A DNA stretch of 64,000 nucleotides from DASUUI01 sp964577965 (GCA_964577965.1 CAZOAT010000001.1:1-64000), one strand, 5' to 3'; counted from the first letter of the stretch, positions 33,630-42,964 are shown. The notes: a model not told the origin generated them from the sequence alone. A program made the numbers and translations.

Positions 33630-34419
33630 CGAGTGCCTCCCGGAGTGCCGCTGTCAACGATAGCGCCTCGCCAACCCCGAGACCCGCCGCCTCCACGAGC
33701 GCGCTCCCCACGACTATACCGTCCGCGACCGTCCGCAGCTCCCGCGCATGCCGCGGCGTCGATACGCCAAAGCCGACACAGACGGGGAGGTCGGTCTCGC
33801 TCCGCACGCGCCGGACAGTTTCCGCCACCGACGACGGGACCTCCGTCCGGGCGCCCGTGACCCCCAGGCGGCTGATCACGTATACGAATCCACCACCATG
33901 CCGCGTGATTGCGGCCACTCTTTCCTGCGGCGTCGTCGGAGCCACCAGCCGAACGAAAGCGAGGCCGCTCGCGGAAATCCATGCCTCCCGCTCAGCATCC
34001 GCTCCAAGGGGGAGGTCCGTAACGAGGATACCGCTCACCGCCGCGGCCGCTACGCGCTCCAGAACATCGGGTCCGGCAGCGAGGAGAGGATTGAGATAGG
34101 TGAAGAGCACCGTTGGCGCGCGTGGTGCGACATCGGCCACCAGCGACAACGCACCATCGAGTGTCATCCCATTCGCCAAAGCCCGCTGCGAGCTCGCCTG
34201 AATCGTCGGCCCGTCAGCCATCGGGTCGGAGAAAGGCACGCCGATCTCGATCACGTCCGCGCCCGCATCCGGCAGCGAGCGGATCAGCTCGCGCGACTGG
34301 GACAGCGTCGGATATCCAGCGGTCACATAGGCCACGAGCGCGGAACGACCAGCCGCTCGCAGCCCGGCGAACGTCAGCGACAGCGCGTTAGACGAAGTAA
34401 TCGCCGACGCGGATTCCAT
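33622..34419 (-). CDS. trpA: Tryptophan synthase alpha chain
   Basis: 265 residues: ADVIEIGVPFSDPMADGP carries both catalytic acids (Glu and Asp), with YVISRLGVTGARTE and GIVVGSALVE toward the end. It splits indole-3-glycerol phosphate and channels indole to TrpB. Its start overlaps the end of the HD-GYP gene by 32 bases. In this operon it is separated from trpB by two regulatory-looking genes, which is not the usual trpBA pair. Confidence 0.96.
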   Translation of the reverse strand: MESASAITSSNALSLTFAGLRAAGRSALVAYVTAGYPTLSQSRELIRSLPDAGADVIEIGVPFSDPMADGPTIQASSQRALANGMTLDGALSLVADVAPRAPTVLFTYLNPLLAAGPDVLERVAAAAVSGILVTDLPLGADAEREAWISASGLAFVRLVAPTTPQERVAAITRHGGGFVYVISRLGVTGARTEVPSSVAETVRRVRSETDLPVCVGFGVSTPRHARELRTVADGIVVGSALVEAAGLGVGEALSLTAALREALDG

Positions 34420-35860
34420 AGCGGTCGGGGTCCGCGGTCTTGATGATCGTGCGCTTGAATGCTCCCGCCTCCTGCTCACCCAGATCGACCTCAATGACCG
34501 GATGCAGCCGCATGCCCTGCGGGTCGCTGATGATCAGCACCAGGGGACGCGACAGCAGGTCAGGGCTGGGGTTCGCAGCCGCGACGACGGCGAGCTCGAA
34601 CGTGTCCAGCACCACAAGCGTTCCCACCGGATAGATGCCGAGCAGGTTGATGAATGCCTTCACGATGGCGGGGTCCATGCCGCGCCGCGGGTTGTCGCGC
34701 ATCTCCTGCAGCACGGCGGGCGGCGGCCAGGGCTCTGTCTGGTACGTCCGGCGGGACGTAGCAGCGTCATAGCCATCCGCAACCGCAACGATCTTGCTGG
34801 TCATCCCGAGCGCCCGTGGGCGGATCGGCTTCGGATAGCCTGTCAGATCGTATTTCATGTGATGCTCGTACGCGCAGACCATCGCCCTGTAGGGCAGCTC
34901 CGACTGGCCGCGCAGCTGAAAGAGAGTGAGCATCCCGAGCCATGGGTGGTCCATCATCTGGTTCCACTCTTCCTCGTTCAGATCCTCGGCCTTCTGCAGG
35001 AGCGGAAGCGGGACGCGTGATTTGCCGAGGTCGTGGAACAGTGCCGCGATGCCGATCTCGTACAGCTGCTTCTTGGTGAGCCCGAGTCGCCGGCCGAGCG
35101 CGACCGAGAATATGCAGACGTTGACGCTGTGTGTGAACGTGTACTCGTCGTAATCACGGATCGTGGTGAGCGCGATCAGCGACGTCTCCTCTGTGAGAAT
35201 CTGATCCACGATGCTCTGCACCAGCCGCTTGATGCGGCGTACGCTGGGCGTCTTGCCGAGACGGAAGGAGGTCATCACGTCCTTGGTCACGGCCACGGAC
35301 TGAGCGTACGTCCTGACCGCGGCCTGCCGGACCTGTTCGTGGACCTCGCGCTCGGCTTCCGTCTCACTCGGCGGCTCCAGCTCGAATACCGTGATCGCGG
35401 CCGACTCGAGCCGCTGGACGAGGCTCTCGAAGCTCGCATCCGGGTTCCCCGCAGTCGAAGGCGCGTCGAGCTGAGACAGCAGCACCAGCCAGTCGCGCGA
35501 AGCCGCGGGTCGAACACAGTGAATTGCGCCGACGCCCGACGCGCGACACAGGCTCAGCAGCCGGCTGAAGCTGGCATAGTTGGTGAGATCGAGCCGCAGG
35601 CGCGTGTCGTTGATGAAGATGTACTCGCCGGAGAAGCGGATCTCGAGATCGCCCTCCACACTGCGTATCTCCTCCGCCACCTCCACGAGGTCTTCCAGTG
35701 CGCGCTCCACGCCCGTATGCTCCGGCGGGTACAATCGCGCCGCGCGCGCTGCAGAGTAGCAGTTGATTATGAACTGCCGTCCCGTGCGCCGGATGAACGC
35801 AGGATTCCCCTCGGGAGGAGTGCTCCGGAGGCGCCCACTGCCCGTCAGCGTCGTCGTCAC
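34388..35860 (-). CDS. HD-GYP domain protein, probable cyclic-di-GMP phosphodiesterase
   Basis: 490 residues. The HD-GYP domain spans about 235-400 with every metal and signature residue visible: H244, H276-D277, K280, H305, H333-H334, D338 and G341-Y342-P343, then VADGYDA. Such domains hydrolyse c-di-GMP to pGpG/GMP. The N-terminal 135 residues form a separate domain (AARLYPPEHTGVERALEDL; SGEYIFINDTRLRLD; GVGAIHCVRPAASRDWLVLL) that resembles the N-terminus of the adjacent HEAT-repeat protein. There are no membrane segments. It sits between trpA and the HEAT gene with overlapping junctions, so it is transcribed with tryptophan genes. Confidence 0.9.
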   Translation of the reverse strand: MTTTLTGSGRLRSTPPEGNPAFIRRTGRQFIINCYSAARAARLYPPEHTGVERALEDLVEVAEEIRSVEGDLEIRFSGEYIFINDTRLRLDLTNYASFSRLLSLCRASGVGAIHCVRPAASRDWLVLLSQLDAPSTAGNPDASFESLVQRLESAAITVFELEPPSETEAEREVHEQVRQAAVRTYAQSVAVTKDVMTSFRLGKTPSVRRIKRLVQSIVDQILTEETSLIALTTIRDYDEYTFTHSVNVCIFSVALGRRLGLTKKQLYEIGIAALFHDLGKSRVPLPLLQKAEDLNEEEWNQMMDHPWLGMLTLFQLRGQSELPYRAMVCAYEHHMKYDLTGYPKPIRPRALGMTSKIVAVADGYDAATSRRTYQTEPWPPPAVLQEMRDNPRRGMDPAIVKAFINLLGIYPVGTLVVLDTFELAVVAAANPSPDLLSRPLVLIISDPQGMRLHPVIEVDLGEQEAGAFKRTIIKTADPDRYGIRVGDYFV

Positions 35861-37581
35861 CTGATCCCCTCGCGCATGGCCCGGGACACGGCGTTGCGCA
35901 CGAGCACGTCCCTGTCGCTGGCAGCCCGCTCCAGCGAATGCAACGCCTTCGCACCGGGGATCTTCCCCAGAGCCGTTGCCGCGCAGGCGCGCAACTCGGC
36001 TTCCTCCCTGCGTCCAAGGGCGCTGCGCCCGTTGAGCACCTGATCCAGATACGGAACTGCTGCGTCCCCCGCCAGCGCTCCATACGCCTCGAAGAAGGTG
36101 AGCTTCTCCTGAAGGTTGCTGTCCCGGAGCGTCTTACCGCGGATCGCACGCTCTACCCGCGGCAGCGCAGCCCGGTAACCCCGGGCAGCGAGCGCCCTTG
36201 CAGCCGAGACGCGAATGTCACGTTCCGAATCGTCGAGAGTTCGCTCCAGTGCCTGCAGTGCGCCGGGCGAGCCGATGTCGGCAAGCGCCAGTGCCGCGGC
36301 AAGGCGCATCTGCGCCGTGATCCCATCGCTGGCGACCTGGCCCAGCGCCGGGACTGCCGCCGCAGCCTTCATTGCTCCCGCCCGCTGAATGGCCTCGAGC
36401 GCGACACTGGGCTCGGGCGACCTGATGAGCCGGACCAGCTCCGCGGTGTACATGCTGGCAAGCCGGTCGGCGGCACCCTCGAGCAGAGTGCGCAGTGATG
36501 GATTCTGCGTTCGGGTGAGAAAGAGAAAAACGGTCTCGAGGGCCGCAGGTCGCAGCAGTCCGAACAGCTCGGGCAGATCCACCTGTGGTGGAGAGAGCGG
36601 CATCAGATCGAGTGTCTCGAGAAGCTGCGTCAGCGCAGCCGGCTCGCTGAGCCGTTCCGGCAACTCCTCCAGCCTGCGACGCAGCGGCTCCGGCAACCCG
36701 GCCGTGCGCTCCAGAGTCACGCCGAGTTCGCGGAGGAGATACGCCGCCGATTTGACGCTGGAGCTCGACAGCAACACGATCAGCAGGTGCTCGAGGATCC
36801 CGGAGATCTCCTCGCGGGCAGTGGCGTCGGCTTCCTGCTCGAACGTGTCCAGCAGTGCTGCCGCTATGCTCGGTCGCAGATCGGTGGAGAACTCGCGCGC
36901 GATCTCCGCTCGCAGGTACTCGATCTCCTGCTCCTCCAGGAAGTAGAGCGTGGAATCGAAATCGTCCATGCTCACGAGTCCGGTGACTGGCCCCGACGAC
37001 TTGAGCCGCTCGGGGCTCAGGTCGGTCATGCTGGCTGGCGGCTCGACCTGCACCGGCTGCTCCCCGGTGACGATGGGCTCGAATGCCAGTTCGCCACCGC
37101 CGGCCTCGATGTAGCGGTACTCGAGATTCGCGAACTCCTCCTCCCAGAGCAGCGTGAGCAGGTCGTCGTCGTCCGGCGACGCGGTGCGCACCCGCTTGAG
37201 GAGGTCGAGCATCAGCTGCAGGTCGCTGCGCTCGAAACCCCGACGCATCTCGAGTTCCCGCACGCCGTCCTTGTAGAACGTCCAGGGGATGCTCTCGCTC
37301 GTCTTCTCCGGCTCCTCGAAGACCTTCTGGCCGTAGCAGCGGAACTCCGTCTCCCCGATCTCCAGAACGATGTGATCCGTGTGGCGCCAGAGCACCTCGA
37401 ACGCCATGCGGAGCGACTCATCCGCCCTGGCCCTCATCGGGTTGTTGGGCAGGTACAGCTGATGCGCCTTGACCGCGCGGCTGAAACTGCGGGCGATCTC
37501 GGTCGCCAGCGTGAGCGGAAACGGAGGCTGCTCTGCCTCCGCGACCGCCGGGGTCTCTCCGCCCCCCGGTGCGTCGATCAC
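35857..37581 (-). CDS. HEAT-repeat protein with N-terminal domain shared with the neighbouring HD-GYP protein
   Basis: 574 residues from a GTG that overlaps the trpB stop (GTGA). Residues about 18-135 resemble the N-terminus of the HD-GYP protein (KAHQLYLPNNPMRARADESL; IGETEFRCYGQKVFEEPEK; KDGVRELEMRRGFERSDLQLMLDLL). The middle is helical and acidic. The C-terminal third has HEAT-like units (AGAMKAAAAVPALGQVASD, LALADIGSPGALQALERTLDD, RALAARGYRAALPRVERAIRG, ATALGKIPGAKALHSLERAASD). HEAT arrays are protein-binding scaffolds, so it may be the partner of the HD-GYP enzyme. No catalytic motif was seen. Confidence 0.8.
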   Translation of the reverse strand: MIDAPGGGETPAVAEAEQPPFPLTLATEIARSFSRAVKAHQLYLPNNPMRARADESLRMAFEVLWRHTDHIVLEIGETEFRCYGQKVFEEPEKTSESIPWTFYKDGVRELEMRRGFERSDLQLMLDLLKRVRTASPDDDDLLTLLWEEEFANLEYRYIEAGGGELAFEPIVTGEQPVQVEPPASMTDLSPERLKSSGPVTGLVSMDDFDSTLYFLEEQEIEYLRAEIAREFSTDLRPSIAAALLDTFEQEADATAREEISGILEHLLIVLLSSSSVKSAAYLLRELGVTLERTAGLPEPLRRRLEELPERLSEPAALTQLLETLDLMPLSPPQVDLPELFGLLRPAALETVFLFLTRTQNPSLRTLLEGAADRLASMYTAELVRLIRSPEPSVALEAIQRAGAMKAAAAVPALGQVASDGITAQMRLAAALALADIGSPGALQALERTLDDSERDIRVSAARALAARGYRAALPRVERAIRGKTLRDSNLQEKLTFFEAYGALAGDAAVPYLDQVLNGRSALGRREEAELRACAATALGKIPGAKALHSLERAASDRDVLVRNAVSRAMREGIR

Positions 37582-38759
37582 GCGGCGCCCTCGATGTGGC
37601 TGACCTGCTCGACGTCCTTGTCGCCCCGTCCGCTCACACAGATCAGAACGGCGCCATCCCCCGTCCACTTCCCCTTCTGCTCCACCACCCATGCGATGGC
37701 ATGCGCGGTCTCGAGTGCAGGTATGATCCCTTCGGTTCTGCTGAGGAGACCGAAGGCGCGCAGCGCGGACTCGTCAGTGACGGCTGCATAGCTGGCGCGC
37801 CCGCTCTCCATCAGATGCGCGTGCTCGGGTCCGACGCCCGGGTAATCCAACCCCGCGGAGATCGAGTGCGCGGGGCTCACCTGACCGGCGTCATCCTGCA
37901 GCAGGTAGCTCAGCGAGCCGTGCAGCACTCCGGGCCGGCCGCGCGCGAGAGACGCCGAGTGCTCGCCGGACTCGAGACCATGGCCACCGGCTTCCACACC
38001 GACGAGCTCCACTTCCGGGTCGTCGATGAAGCCCGCGAAAATTCCCATCGCATTCGAGCCGCCGCCGACACACGCGACCACAGTGGCCGGCAGCGCACCG
38101 GTGCGCTCCAGCATCTGCGCGCGCGCTTCCCGCCCGATGACGGACTGCAGCTCCCGCACTATCCGCGGGTAGGGTGCGGGTCCGACAACCGAGCCAATGA
38201 TGTAGTGAGTGTCATTAACGTCCGCGACCCAGTCGCGGATGGCTTCGCTGGTCGCATCCTTGAGAGTTCTCGTGCCAGTGCTGACGGGAACGACAGTGGC
38301 GCCGAGCAGTCGCATTCTGAACACGTTCAGCGCCTGCCGGCGCATGTCCTCCTCACCCATATAGACGACGCATTCGAGACCGAATCGGGCACAGACCGTG
38401 GCAGTAGCGACCCCGTGCTGTCCCGCCCCGGTCTCAGCCACAATCCGCCGCTTGCCCATGCGTCGCGCGAGAAGCGCCTGGCCGACAGTGTTGTTGATCT
38501 TGTGCGCACCCGTGTGATTCAGGTCCTCGCGCTTGAGAAACACGAGCGCACCCGCTTCCTCTCCCAGTCGCGGGGCGGCCGTGAGCGGCGAGGGCCGGCC
38601 GACGAAATCGGCGAGCAGCGCGTCCAGATCCCGGCGAAACTCTCCGTCCGACATCGCTGCGTCGAACGCATTCTCGAGCTCCTCGAGCGCCGGGATCAGC
38701 GTCTCGGGCACATAGCGGCCACCGAACGCGCCGAACCTGTCTGGTGGCGCGGACGTCAC
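37578..38759 (-). CDS. trpB: Tryptophan synthase beta chain
   Basis: This 393-residue PLP enzyme has the Schiff-base lysine in NHTGAHKINN, GQHGVATATVCARFGLECVVYMG, and the phosphate-binding GGGSNAMG. It condenses indole with serine. It overlaps trpF by 4 bases and is followed by the HEAT gene, which starts inside its stop codon. Confidence 0.98.
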   Translation of the reverse strand: MTSAPPDRFGAFGGRYVPETLIPALEELENAFDAAMSDGEFRRDLDALLADFVGRPSPLTAAPRLGEEAGALVFLKREDLNHTGAHKINNTVGQALLARRMGKRRIVAETGAGQHGVATATVCARFGLECVVYMGEEDMRRQALNVFRMRLLGATVVPVSTGTRTLKDATSEAIRDWVADVNDTHYIIGSVVGPAPYPRIVRELQSVIGREARAQMLERTGALPATVVACVGGGSNAMGIFAGFIDDPEVELVGVEAGGHGLESGEHSASLARGRPGVLHGSLSYLLQDDAGQVSPAHSISAGLDYPGVGPEHAHLMESGRASYAAVTDESALRAFGLLSRTEGIIPALETAHAIAWVVEQKGKWTGDGAVLICVSGRGDKDVEQVSHIEGAA

Positions 38760-39415
38760 TCTCTGTCTGCGGCGACGGCCGCCGCGAACGATTCCATCAG
38801 CGCGTGGTCCTTGACCCCAATTGACGATTCCACTCCGGATGAAACGTCCACTACATCGGGCCGGAGCAGCTGAATCCCGTCGCGCACGTTCGCTGCCCGG
38901 AGTCCGCCCGCGAGCACGAGCCTGCCGGGCCTGCGCAGTGCGAGCGATCCTGCCGCGGCCTCCCAGTCGAAGCCCCTGCCGGTCCCACCGATTGCCCGCG
39001 CATCCAGCTTGTCGAGAACGATAGCGTCAGAGACAGCGAACAGCTCATAGGATTTTTCCGGCAGCTTCCCGTGCACGCGCACGACCGACCAGATCTCCCC
39101 GCCGAAGCGGTCGCGCAGCTCCAGTACGAATTCCGGGTCGGGATCACCGTGCAGCTGGATTACTTCGACGCCCGCCTCCTCAGCCGCAGCGGCAATGACA
39201 TCGGCGGTGCCTCGGCCGAATACACCAGCACGGCGCGGCGGCGTACTCTCTCCAGCGCCCCGTTCTGCTCCGGCATACACCTCCAGTGCCGCCGCGACAT
39301 CCAGCGATCGCGGGCCACCGGCAAAGACGACTCCGACGTAGGCCGCACCCAGGCGCGCAGCATGCCCGGCGTCGGCCGGCCGCGTAAGGCCGCAGAACTT
39401 AATCGCTGGCCGCAC
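38756..39415 (-). CDS. trpF: Phosphoribosylanthranilate isomerase
   Basis: 219 residues; KFCGLTRPADAGHAARLGAAYVGVVF at the start (catalytic Cys), VIQLHGDPDPEFV, and LAGGLRAANVRDGIQLLRPDVVDVSSGVE at the end. It performs the Amadori rearrangement between TrpD and TrpC steps. It overlaps trpC by 17 bases. Confidence 0.96.
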   Translation of the reverse strand: MRPAIKFCGLTRPADAGHAARLGAAYVGVVFAGGPRSLDVAAALEVYAGAERGAGESTPPRRAGVFGRGTADVIAAAAEEAGVEVIQLHGDPDPEFVLELRDRFGGEIWSVVRVHGKLPEKSYELFAVSDAIVLDKLDARAIGGTGRGFDWEAAAGSLALRRPGRLVLAGGLRAANVRDGIQLLRPDVVDVSSGVESSIGVKDHALMESFAAAVAADRE

Positions 39416-40190
39416 GTCGCCTCCTCGTGACTCCGGTGAGCATGCGTACGGCCACTGCCGGATCAGGAGCCGCGGACAAGGCCGATCCTATCAGAACCGC
39501 GTCCACACCGTGCGATGCCACGGACTCGACGTCAGCCCGCGTGCGCAATCCACTTTCTCCGATGCAGATGCAGTCCCGCGGAACGAGCGGCGCGAGCCGC
39601 TCCACCACGCCCCGATCCACCCCCAGCGTTTCGAGATCACGCGCGTTGATACCGACGAGCAGAGCGCCCGCGGAGAGTGCGACTGCGAGCTCGCGGGTGG
39701 TACGGATCTCGACCAGCGGCTCCAGCCCAACAGCGCGACAGAACACCGCAAGCTCCAACAGCAGTGCGCGCGGCAGACCACTCGCGATGAGCAGCACCGC
39801 GGATGCACCCGCGATGCGCGCTTCGAGTATCTGCTCCTCCGCCACGATGAAATCCTTGCGCAGCAGCGGAACGGGAACCGCCGCCGCAGCGGCTTCGAGA
39901 TCGGCGAGCGAGCCGCGAAACCGCGATGGCTCGGTAAGGACGGATATCGCAGCGGCACCGCCCGCCGCGTAAGCGCGCGCCTGGATCGCTGCGTCGAGAT
40001 CGGGACCGATGCTGCCCTGCGACGGCGAAGCGCGCTTGATCTCGGCGATCACTGCTACGTGGTCGCCAGCGAGGGCAGCGACTGCGGGCGGCGGTTCCGG
40101 TACCTCGCCAGCCCTGCGCTCCAACTCAGAACGCCGCGGCCGGAGACCCTCCGCGCGCACGCGGGCAGCAGCCATGAGCTCGCCGAGCAC
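39399..40190 (-). CDS. trpC: Indole-3-glycerol phosphate synthase
   Basis: About 263 residues: VIAEIKRASPSQGSI (catalytic Lys/Glu), SVLTEPSRFRGSLADL, LLRKDFIVAEEQILEA, LLIASGL, VGINARDLETL and CIGESGLRT. The start is uncertain because no ATG lies upstream of the conserved GELMAAARVRAEGL block except one deep inside lexA. I use GTG at 40190; GTGs at 40289 and 40292 would add about 34 residues. First gene of the trp-fol-pan operon; its promoter probably overlaps the lexA upstream region. Confidence 0.92.
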   Translation of the reverse strand: MLGELMAAARVRAEGLRPRRSELERRAGEVPEPPPAVAALAGDHVAVIAEIKRASPSQGSIGPDLDAAIQARAYAAGGAAAISVLTEPSRFRGSLADLEAAAAAVPVPLLRKDFIVAEEQILEARIAGASAVLLIASGLPRALLLELAVFCRAVGLEPLVEIRTTRELAVALSAGALLVGINARDLETLGVDRGVVERLAPLVPRDCICIGESGLRTRADVESVASHGVDAVLIGSALSAAPDPAVAVRMLTGVTRRRRAASD

Positions 40191-40314
40191 GCCGGACGGC
40201 GGTGCTTCGGTGACTGGCTGTTGCGTTTCGGTGGGTGTTCGGCTATCGTAGCTTTTCGGCAAATCTTCGGTATCGGTCTCCCGGAACACCACTCTTCGGC
40301 AGGGGAACTCACAA

Positions 40315-40923
40315 ATGTCGCTTACCAGACGGCAGCGCGAAATACTGACGTTCCTGGCTGAGTACACCGATGATCATGGCTACGCGCCGAGTTTCGAGGA
40401 GATCGCGGAGCGATTCGGCTACAGCTCACTCGCCACGGTGCATGAGCACCTCAGCAATCTCGAGCGCAAGGGCTACATCAAACGCAACTACAACGAGAGC
40501 CGCGCCATCGAGCTGGTCCCGTCGGATGCGTTCGGGCGATCGGTGCATCTCCCGCTAATGGGCACGGTCGCGGCCGGCGCGCCGATCGAAGCGATCGAGA
40601 GCAGCGAATCGCTCGCCGTCCCCGAAGAGCTTATAGGTCGGAACGGGAACCACTACGTGCTGAAGGTTCGCGGAAACTCGATGATTGACGAGCAGATCCG
40701 CGATGGCGATTTCGTGATCGTGAACGAGCGTCGCAGCGTGAGTAACGGCGAGATGGTCATCGCGCTCATCGACAACAACTCCGCCACGGTCAAGAAGTAC
40801 TACCGGGAGAAGGACGGTCGCGTTCGACTGCAGCCGGCCAACGAGGCACTCGCCCCCATCTATGTCCGCGAGGACGATCTCCTCATTCAGGGAGTCGTTG
40901 TGGGAGTGATGCGGCGGTACTAG
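40315..40923 (+). CDS. lexA: LexA SOS repressor / self-cleaving S24 protease
   Basis: 202 residues. The winged-helix DNA-binding domain (1-65) has YAPSFEEIAERFGYSSLATVHEHLSNLERKGYI. The self-cleavage site is Ala87-Gly88 in GTVAAGAPIEA. The catalytic dyad is Ser122 in RGNSMID and Lys160 in ATVKKYY. It should repress SOS genes and cleave itself with RecA. A strong AGGGGAACTC Shine-Dalgarno lies just before the ATG. No known LexA operator type could be recognised in the upstream 124 bases, so the species-specific SOS box is unknown. Confidence 0.97.
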   Translation: MSLTRRQREILTFLAEYTDDHGYAPSFEEIAERFGYSSLATVHEHLSNLERKGYIKRNYNESRAIELVPSDAFGRSVHLPLMGTVAAGAPIEAIESSESLAVPEELIGRNGNHYVLKVRGNSMIDEQIRDGDFVIVNERRSVSNGEMVIALIDNNSATVKKYYREKDGRVRLQPANEALAPIYVREDDLLIQGVVVGVMRRY

Positions 40924-40946
40924 GGCGCATGCGAGCGGCGCGCCTG

Positions 40947-41972
40947 CTACTGATAGGCGATGCGCAGCCGCTCCAGTGCCTCCATGCCCGCTCCCGCGTC
41001 GAGCGCGCGCGTCGCCTCCTCCACCGCGGCATCGAACGACTTCGCGCGGCCACTCACGTAGACAGCCGCGGCCGCGTTGAGCAGCACCGCGGAGCGCGCC
41101 CCCCGCCTGCCCCGTCCAGCCAGGACGTCGAGTATCACACGCGCATTCTCCTCTGGCGATGCCCCTGCGAGCTCGTCCGCCGAGCCGGCGGCGAGATCGA
41201 AGCGCGCCGGATCGATCTCCCAACCCCCGACCTCGCCATCGCGTATCTCGAGGACGTGCGTCACTCCGAGCGGCGAAAGCTCGTCCAGCCCAGGCTCGCC
41301 ATGGACCACGAGCGCATGCCTGGCGCCAAGTTCCGCCAGCGCGCCGGCAAGCACCGGCACCCGCGTGGGATCGGCGACGCCGACGACCTGCCGGCCGGCA
41401 CCGGCCGGATTGGCGAGCGGACCGACCACGTTCATCACGGTCGGAACGGCGAGCTCGCGGCGGACGGGGCCGACGTGCCGCATCGCCGGGTGCATCAGCG
41501 GAGCGAACATGAATACGATCCCGGTCTCATGCAGCGCACGCTCCATCGTTTCCACGGGGACGTCGATTCGGACCCCGAGTGCTTCCAGCACGTCGGCGCT
41601 GCCGCAGCTCGACGTGAAAGAGCGATTCCCATGCTTCGCTATCCGCACGCCCGCGCCACCGGCGACGAGTGCCGCGGCCGTCGAGATGTTGAAGGTGCGC
41701 ACCGTCCCGCCGCCCGTACCGCATGTGTCCACCAGAGAATCGGGGTCGGCGGCGGAAAGCGTGACCATCGCGCGCCGGAGCGCGCGGGCAGCCCCGGAGA
41801 CAATCTCCGCAGTGTCCCCGCGCACGCGCAGGCCCATCAGCAGCGCGGCGATCTGAGTGGCCGAAGCCTCGCCCTTCATGACGAGCTCGAGCGCGTCCGC
41901 GACGTCGTCGCCGCCGAGCGGCATACCGTGGGCGAGCGCGTGGATCGCGCGCTGCAGGGCCGTATCGTCCAC
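40947..41972 (-). CDS. trpD: Anthranilate phosphoribosyltransferase
   Basis: 341 residues; VDTCGTGGGTVRTFNISTAA, AKHGNRSFTSSCGSADVLEALGV and GVADPTRVPVLAGALAELG are the family blocks that bind PRPP and anthranilate. It does the second committed step of tryptophan synthesis. It is separated from trpC by lexA, which points the other way, and convergent with lexA across 23 bases. No trpE or trpG is present. Confidence 0.96.
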   Translation of the reverse strand: MDDTALQRAIHALAHGMPLGGDDVADALELVMKGEASATQIAALLMGLRVRGDTAEIVSGAARALRRAMVTLSAADPDSLVDTCGTGGGTVRTFNISTAAALVAGGAGVRIAKHGNRSFTSSCGSADVLEALGVRIDVPVETMERALHETGIVFMFAPLMHPAMRHVGPVRRELAVPTVMNVVGPLANPAGAGRQVVGVADPTRVPVLAGALAELGARHALVVHGEPGLDELSPLGVTHVLEIRDGEVGGWEIDPARFDLAAGSADELAGASPEENARVILDVLAGRGRRGARSAVLLNAAAAVYVSGRAKSFDAAVEEATRALDAGAGMEALERLRIAYQ

Positions 41973-41981
41973 GAGCGAGGA

Positions 41982-42872
41982 CTACTGCCCGCTGGCTACA
42001 GCGGCGCGGACTTCTTCGAGGAGGCTGCGCGGATCGCGCGCCGCAGGGGACTCAGTGATGAGGCGCTGGATGCGGTGCAGCAGGTTTCCCTGATTCCGCA
42101 GCGCCTCTGACTGGCGGCTGAGGTCCACGTGTGCTTTCTCGAGCTGTGCGACCGCGGTAGCGACCTGTTGCTCGACCGCCTGCAGACGCGAAGCCGCTCC
42201 GCGAGCCCGCTCGCCGGCGTCGAATGCGGCGCGCTGGAATTCGGCGACACGGGCATCGACCCCGTCAGCCGTCAGCTGCCGCCTTATCTCCTCCAGCTCT
42301 CCCTGCAGCGCGGCCATCGAACGTCCATACTCCTCGTGAACCCGTCCGAGTATGGCCTCCAGAGCCTGCTCCGCTTCCCGCCGCGCGTCGCGCTCTGCGC
42401 AGAGGGTCACAGCGAGCGCAAAAATTCCCACCGGTGCGGTGACCTTCTCGATCGCTCTGGAGCCGAACCGCTGGCGTGGCTCCCTGACCGCAATGAGACC
42501 GCACAGTTCGCCGTGCGCGCGAATCCCCTGCACCAGGAGAAACGCTTCGGATGGGTCCGGCATCCCCAGAAAGCGCAGGTAATCGGACGACTGCTCGCCG
42601 AAATCGACCAACGTACCGCCAGCGACGAGTTCCTTCCGTAATCTGGGAGGAAGATGATCGAGCGAGACCTCGAACGGCTCAGCCGTGAAGCCGCCGGCCG
42701 ATCGCGTGTAGCGTGAGGTAACGACCTGCCGACGGGCATCGAAGGAGTAGTAGGCGATATGCAGGCCTCGCACTGTCGCCTCGAGCTGGGCGCTCAGGGA
42801 GCGCAGTGCCTCGGCAATGTTCGGCGCGTCCATCACGGCCTGCGTGAACGCGGCAATCGTCAGTTGGGTCAT
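41982..42872 (-). CDS. GAF-like domain protein with C-terminal coiled coil
   Basis: About 296 residues. Residues 1-165 resemble a GAF sensor fold (LTIAAFTQAVMDAPNIAEALRSLSAQLEATVRGLHIAYYSFD; EAFLLVQGIRAHGELCGLIAVREPRQRFG). Residues about 170-280 are a heptad-rich coiled coil (EAEQALEAILGRVHEEY; VEQQVATAVAQLEKAHVDL). No output domain is attached, so it may regulate a partner by dimerisation. It lies 10 bases upstream of trpD on the same strand. Start at 42872 (MTQLTIAAF) chosen; an upstream ATG adds 12 basic residues. I do not recognise a named family. Confidence 0.7.
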   Translation of the reverse strand: MTQLTIAAFTQAVMDAPNIAEALRSLSAQLEATVRGLHIAYYSFDARRQVVTSRYTRSAGGFTAEPFEVSLDHLPPRLRKELVAGGTLVDFGEQSSDYLRFLGMPDPSEAFLLVQGIRAHGELCGLIAVREPRQRFGSRAIEKVTAPVGIFALAVTLCAERDARREAEQALEAILGRVHEEYGRSMAALQGELEEIRRQLTADGVDARVAEFQRAAFDAGERARGAASRLQAVEQQVATAVAQLEKAHVDLSRQSEALRNQGNLLHRIQRLITESPAARDPRSLLEEVRAAVASGQ

Positions 42873-42964
42873 CGCCGTCACGTTGCGGCGTAGCTTCTTT
42901 AATGTCAATCAGTTCCGCACCCGCTCTGCTTGAAGGGGCACAGCCGCGCGGATAACTTCGGAGC

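Noticed and set aside
37569..38873. A 434-residue open frame opposite trpB
   Set aside because: It mirrors the codon positions of trpB and shows no motif, hydrophobic core or ribosome-binding site.
40191..40314. SOS box for lexA
   Set aside because: Several TTCGG repeats are present, but no match to the operator types of E. coli (CTG-N10-CAG) or Bacillus (GAAC-N4-GTTC) could be confirmed by eye.
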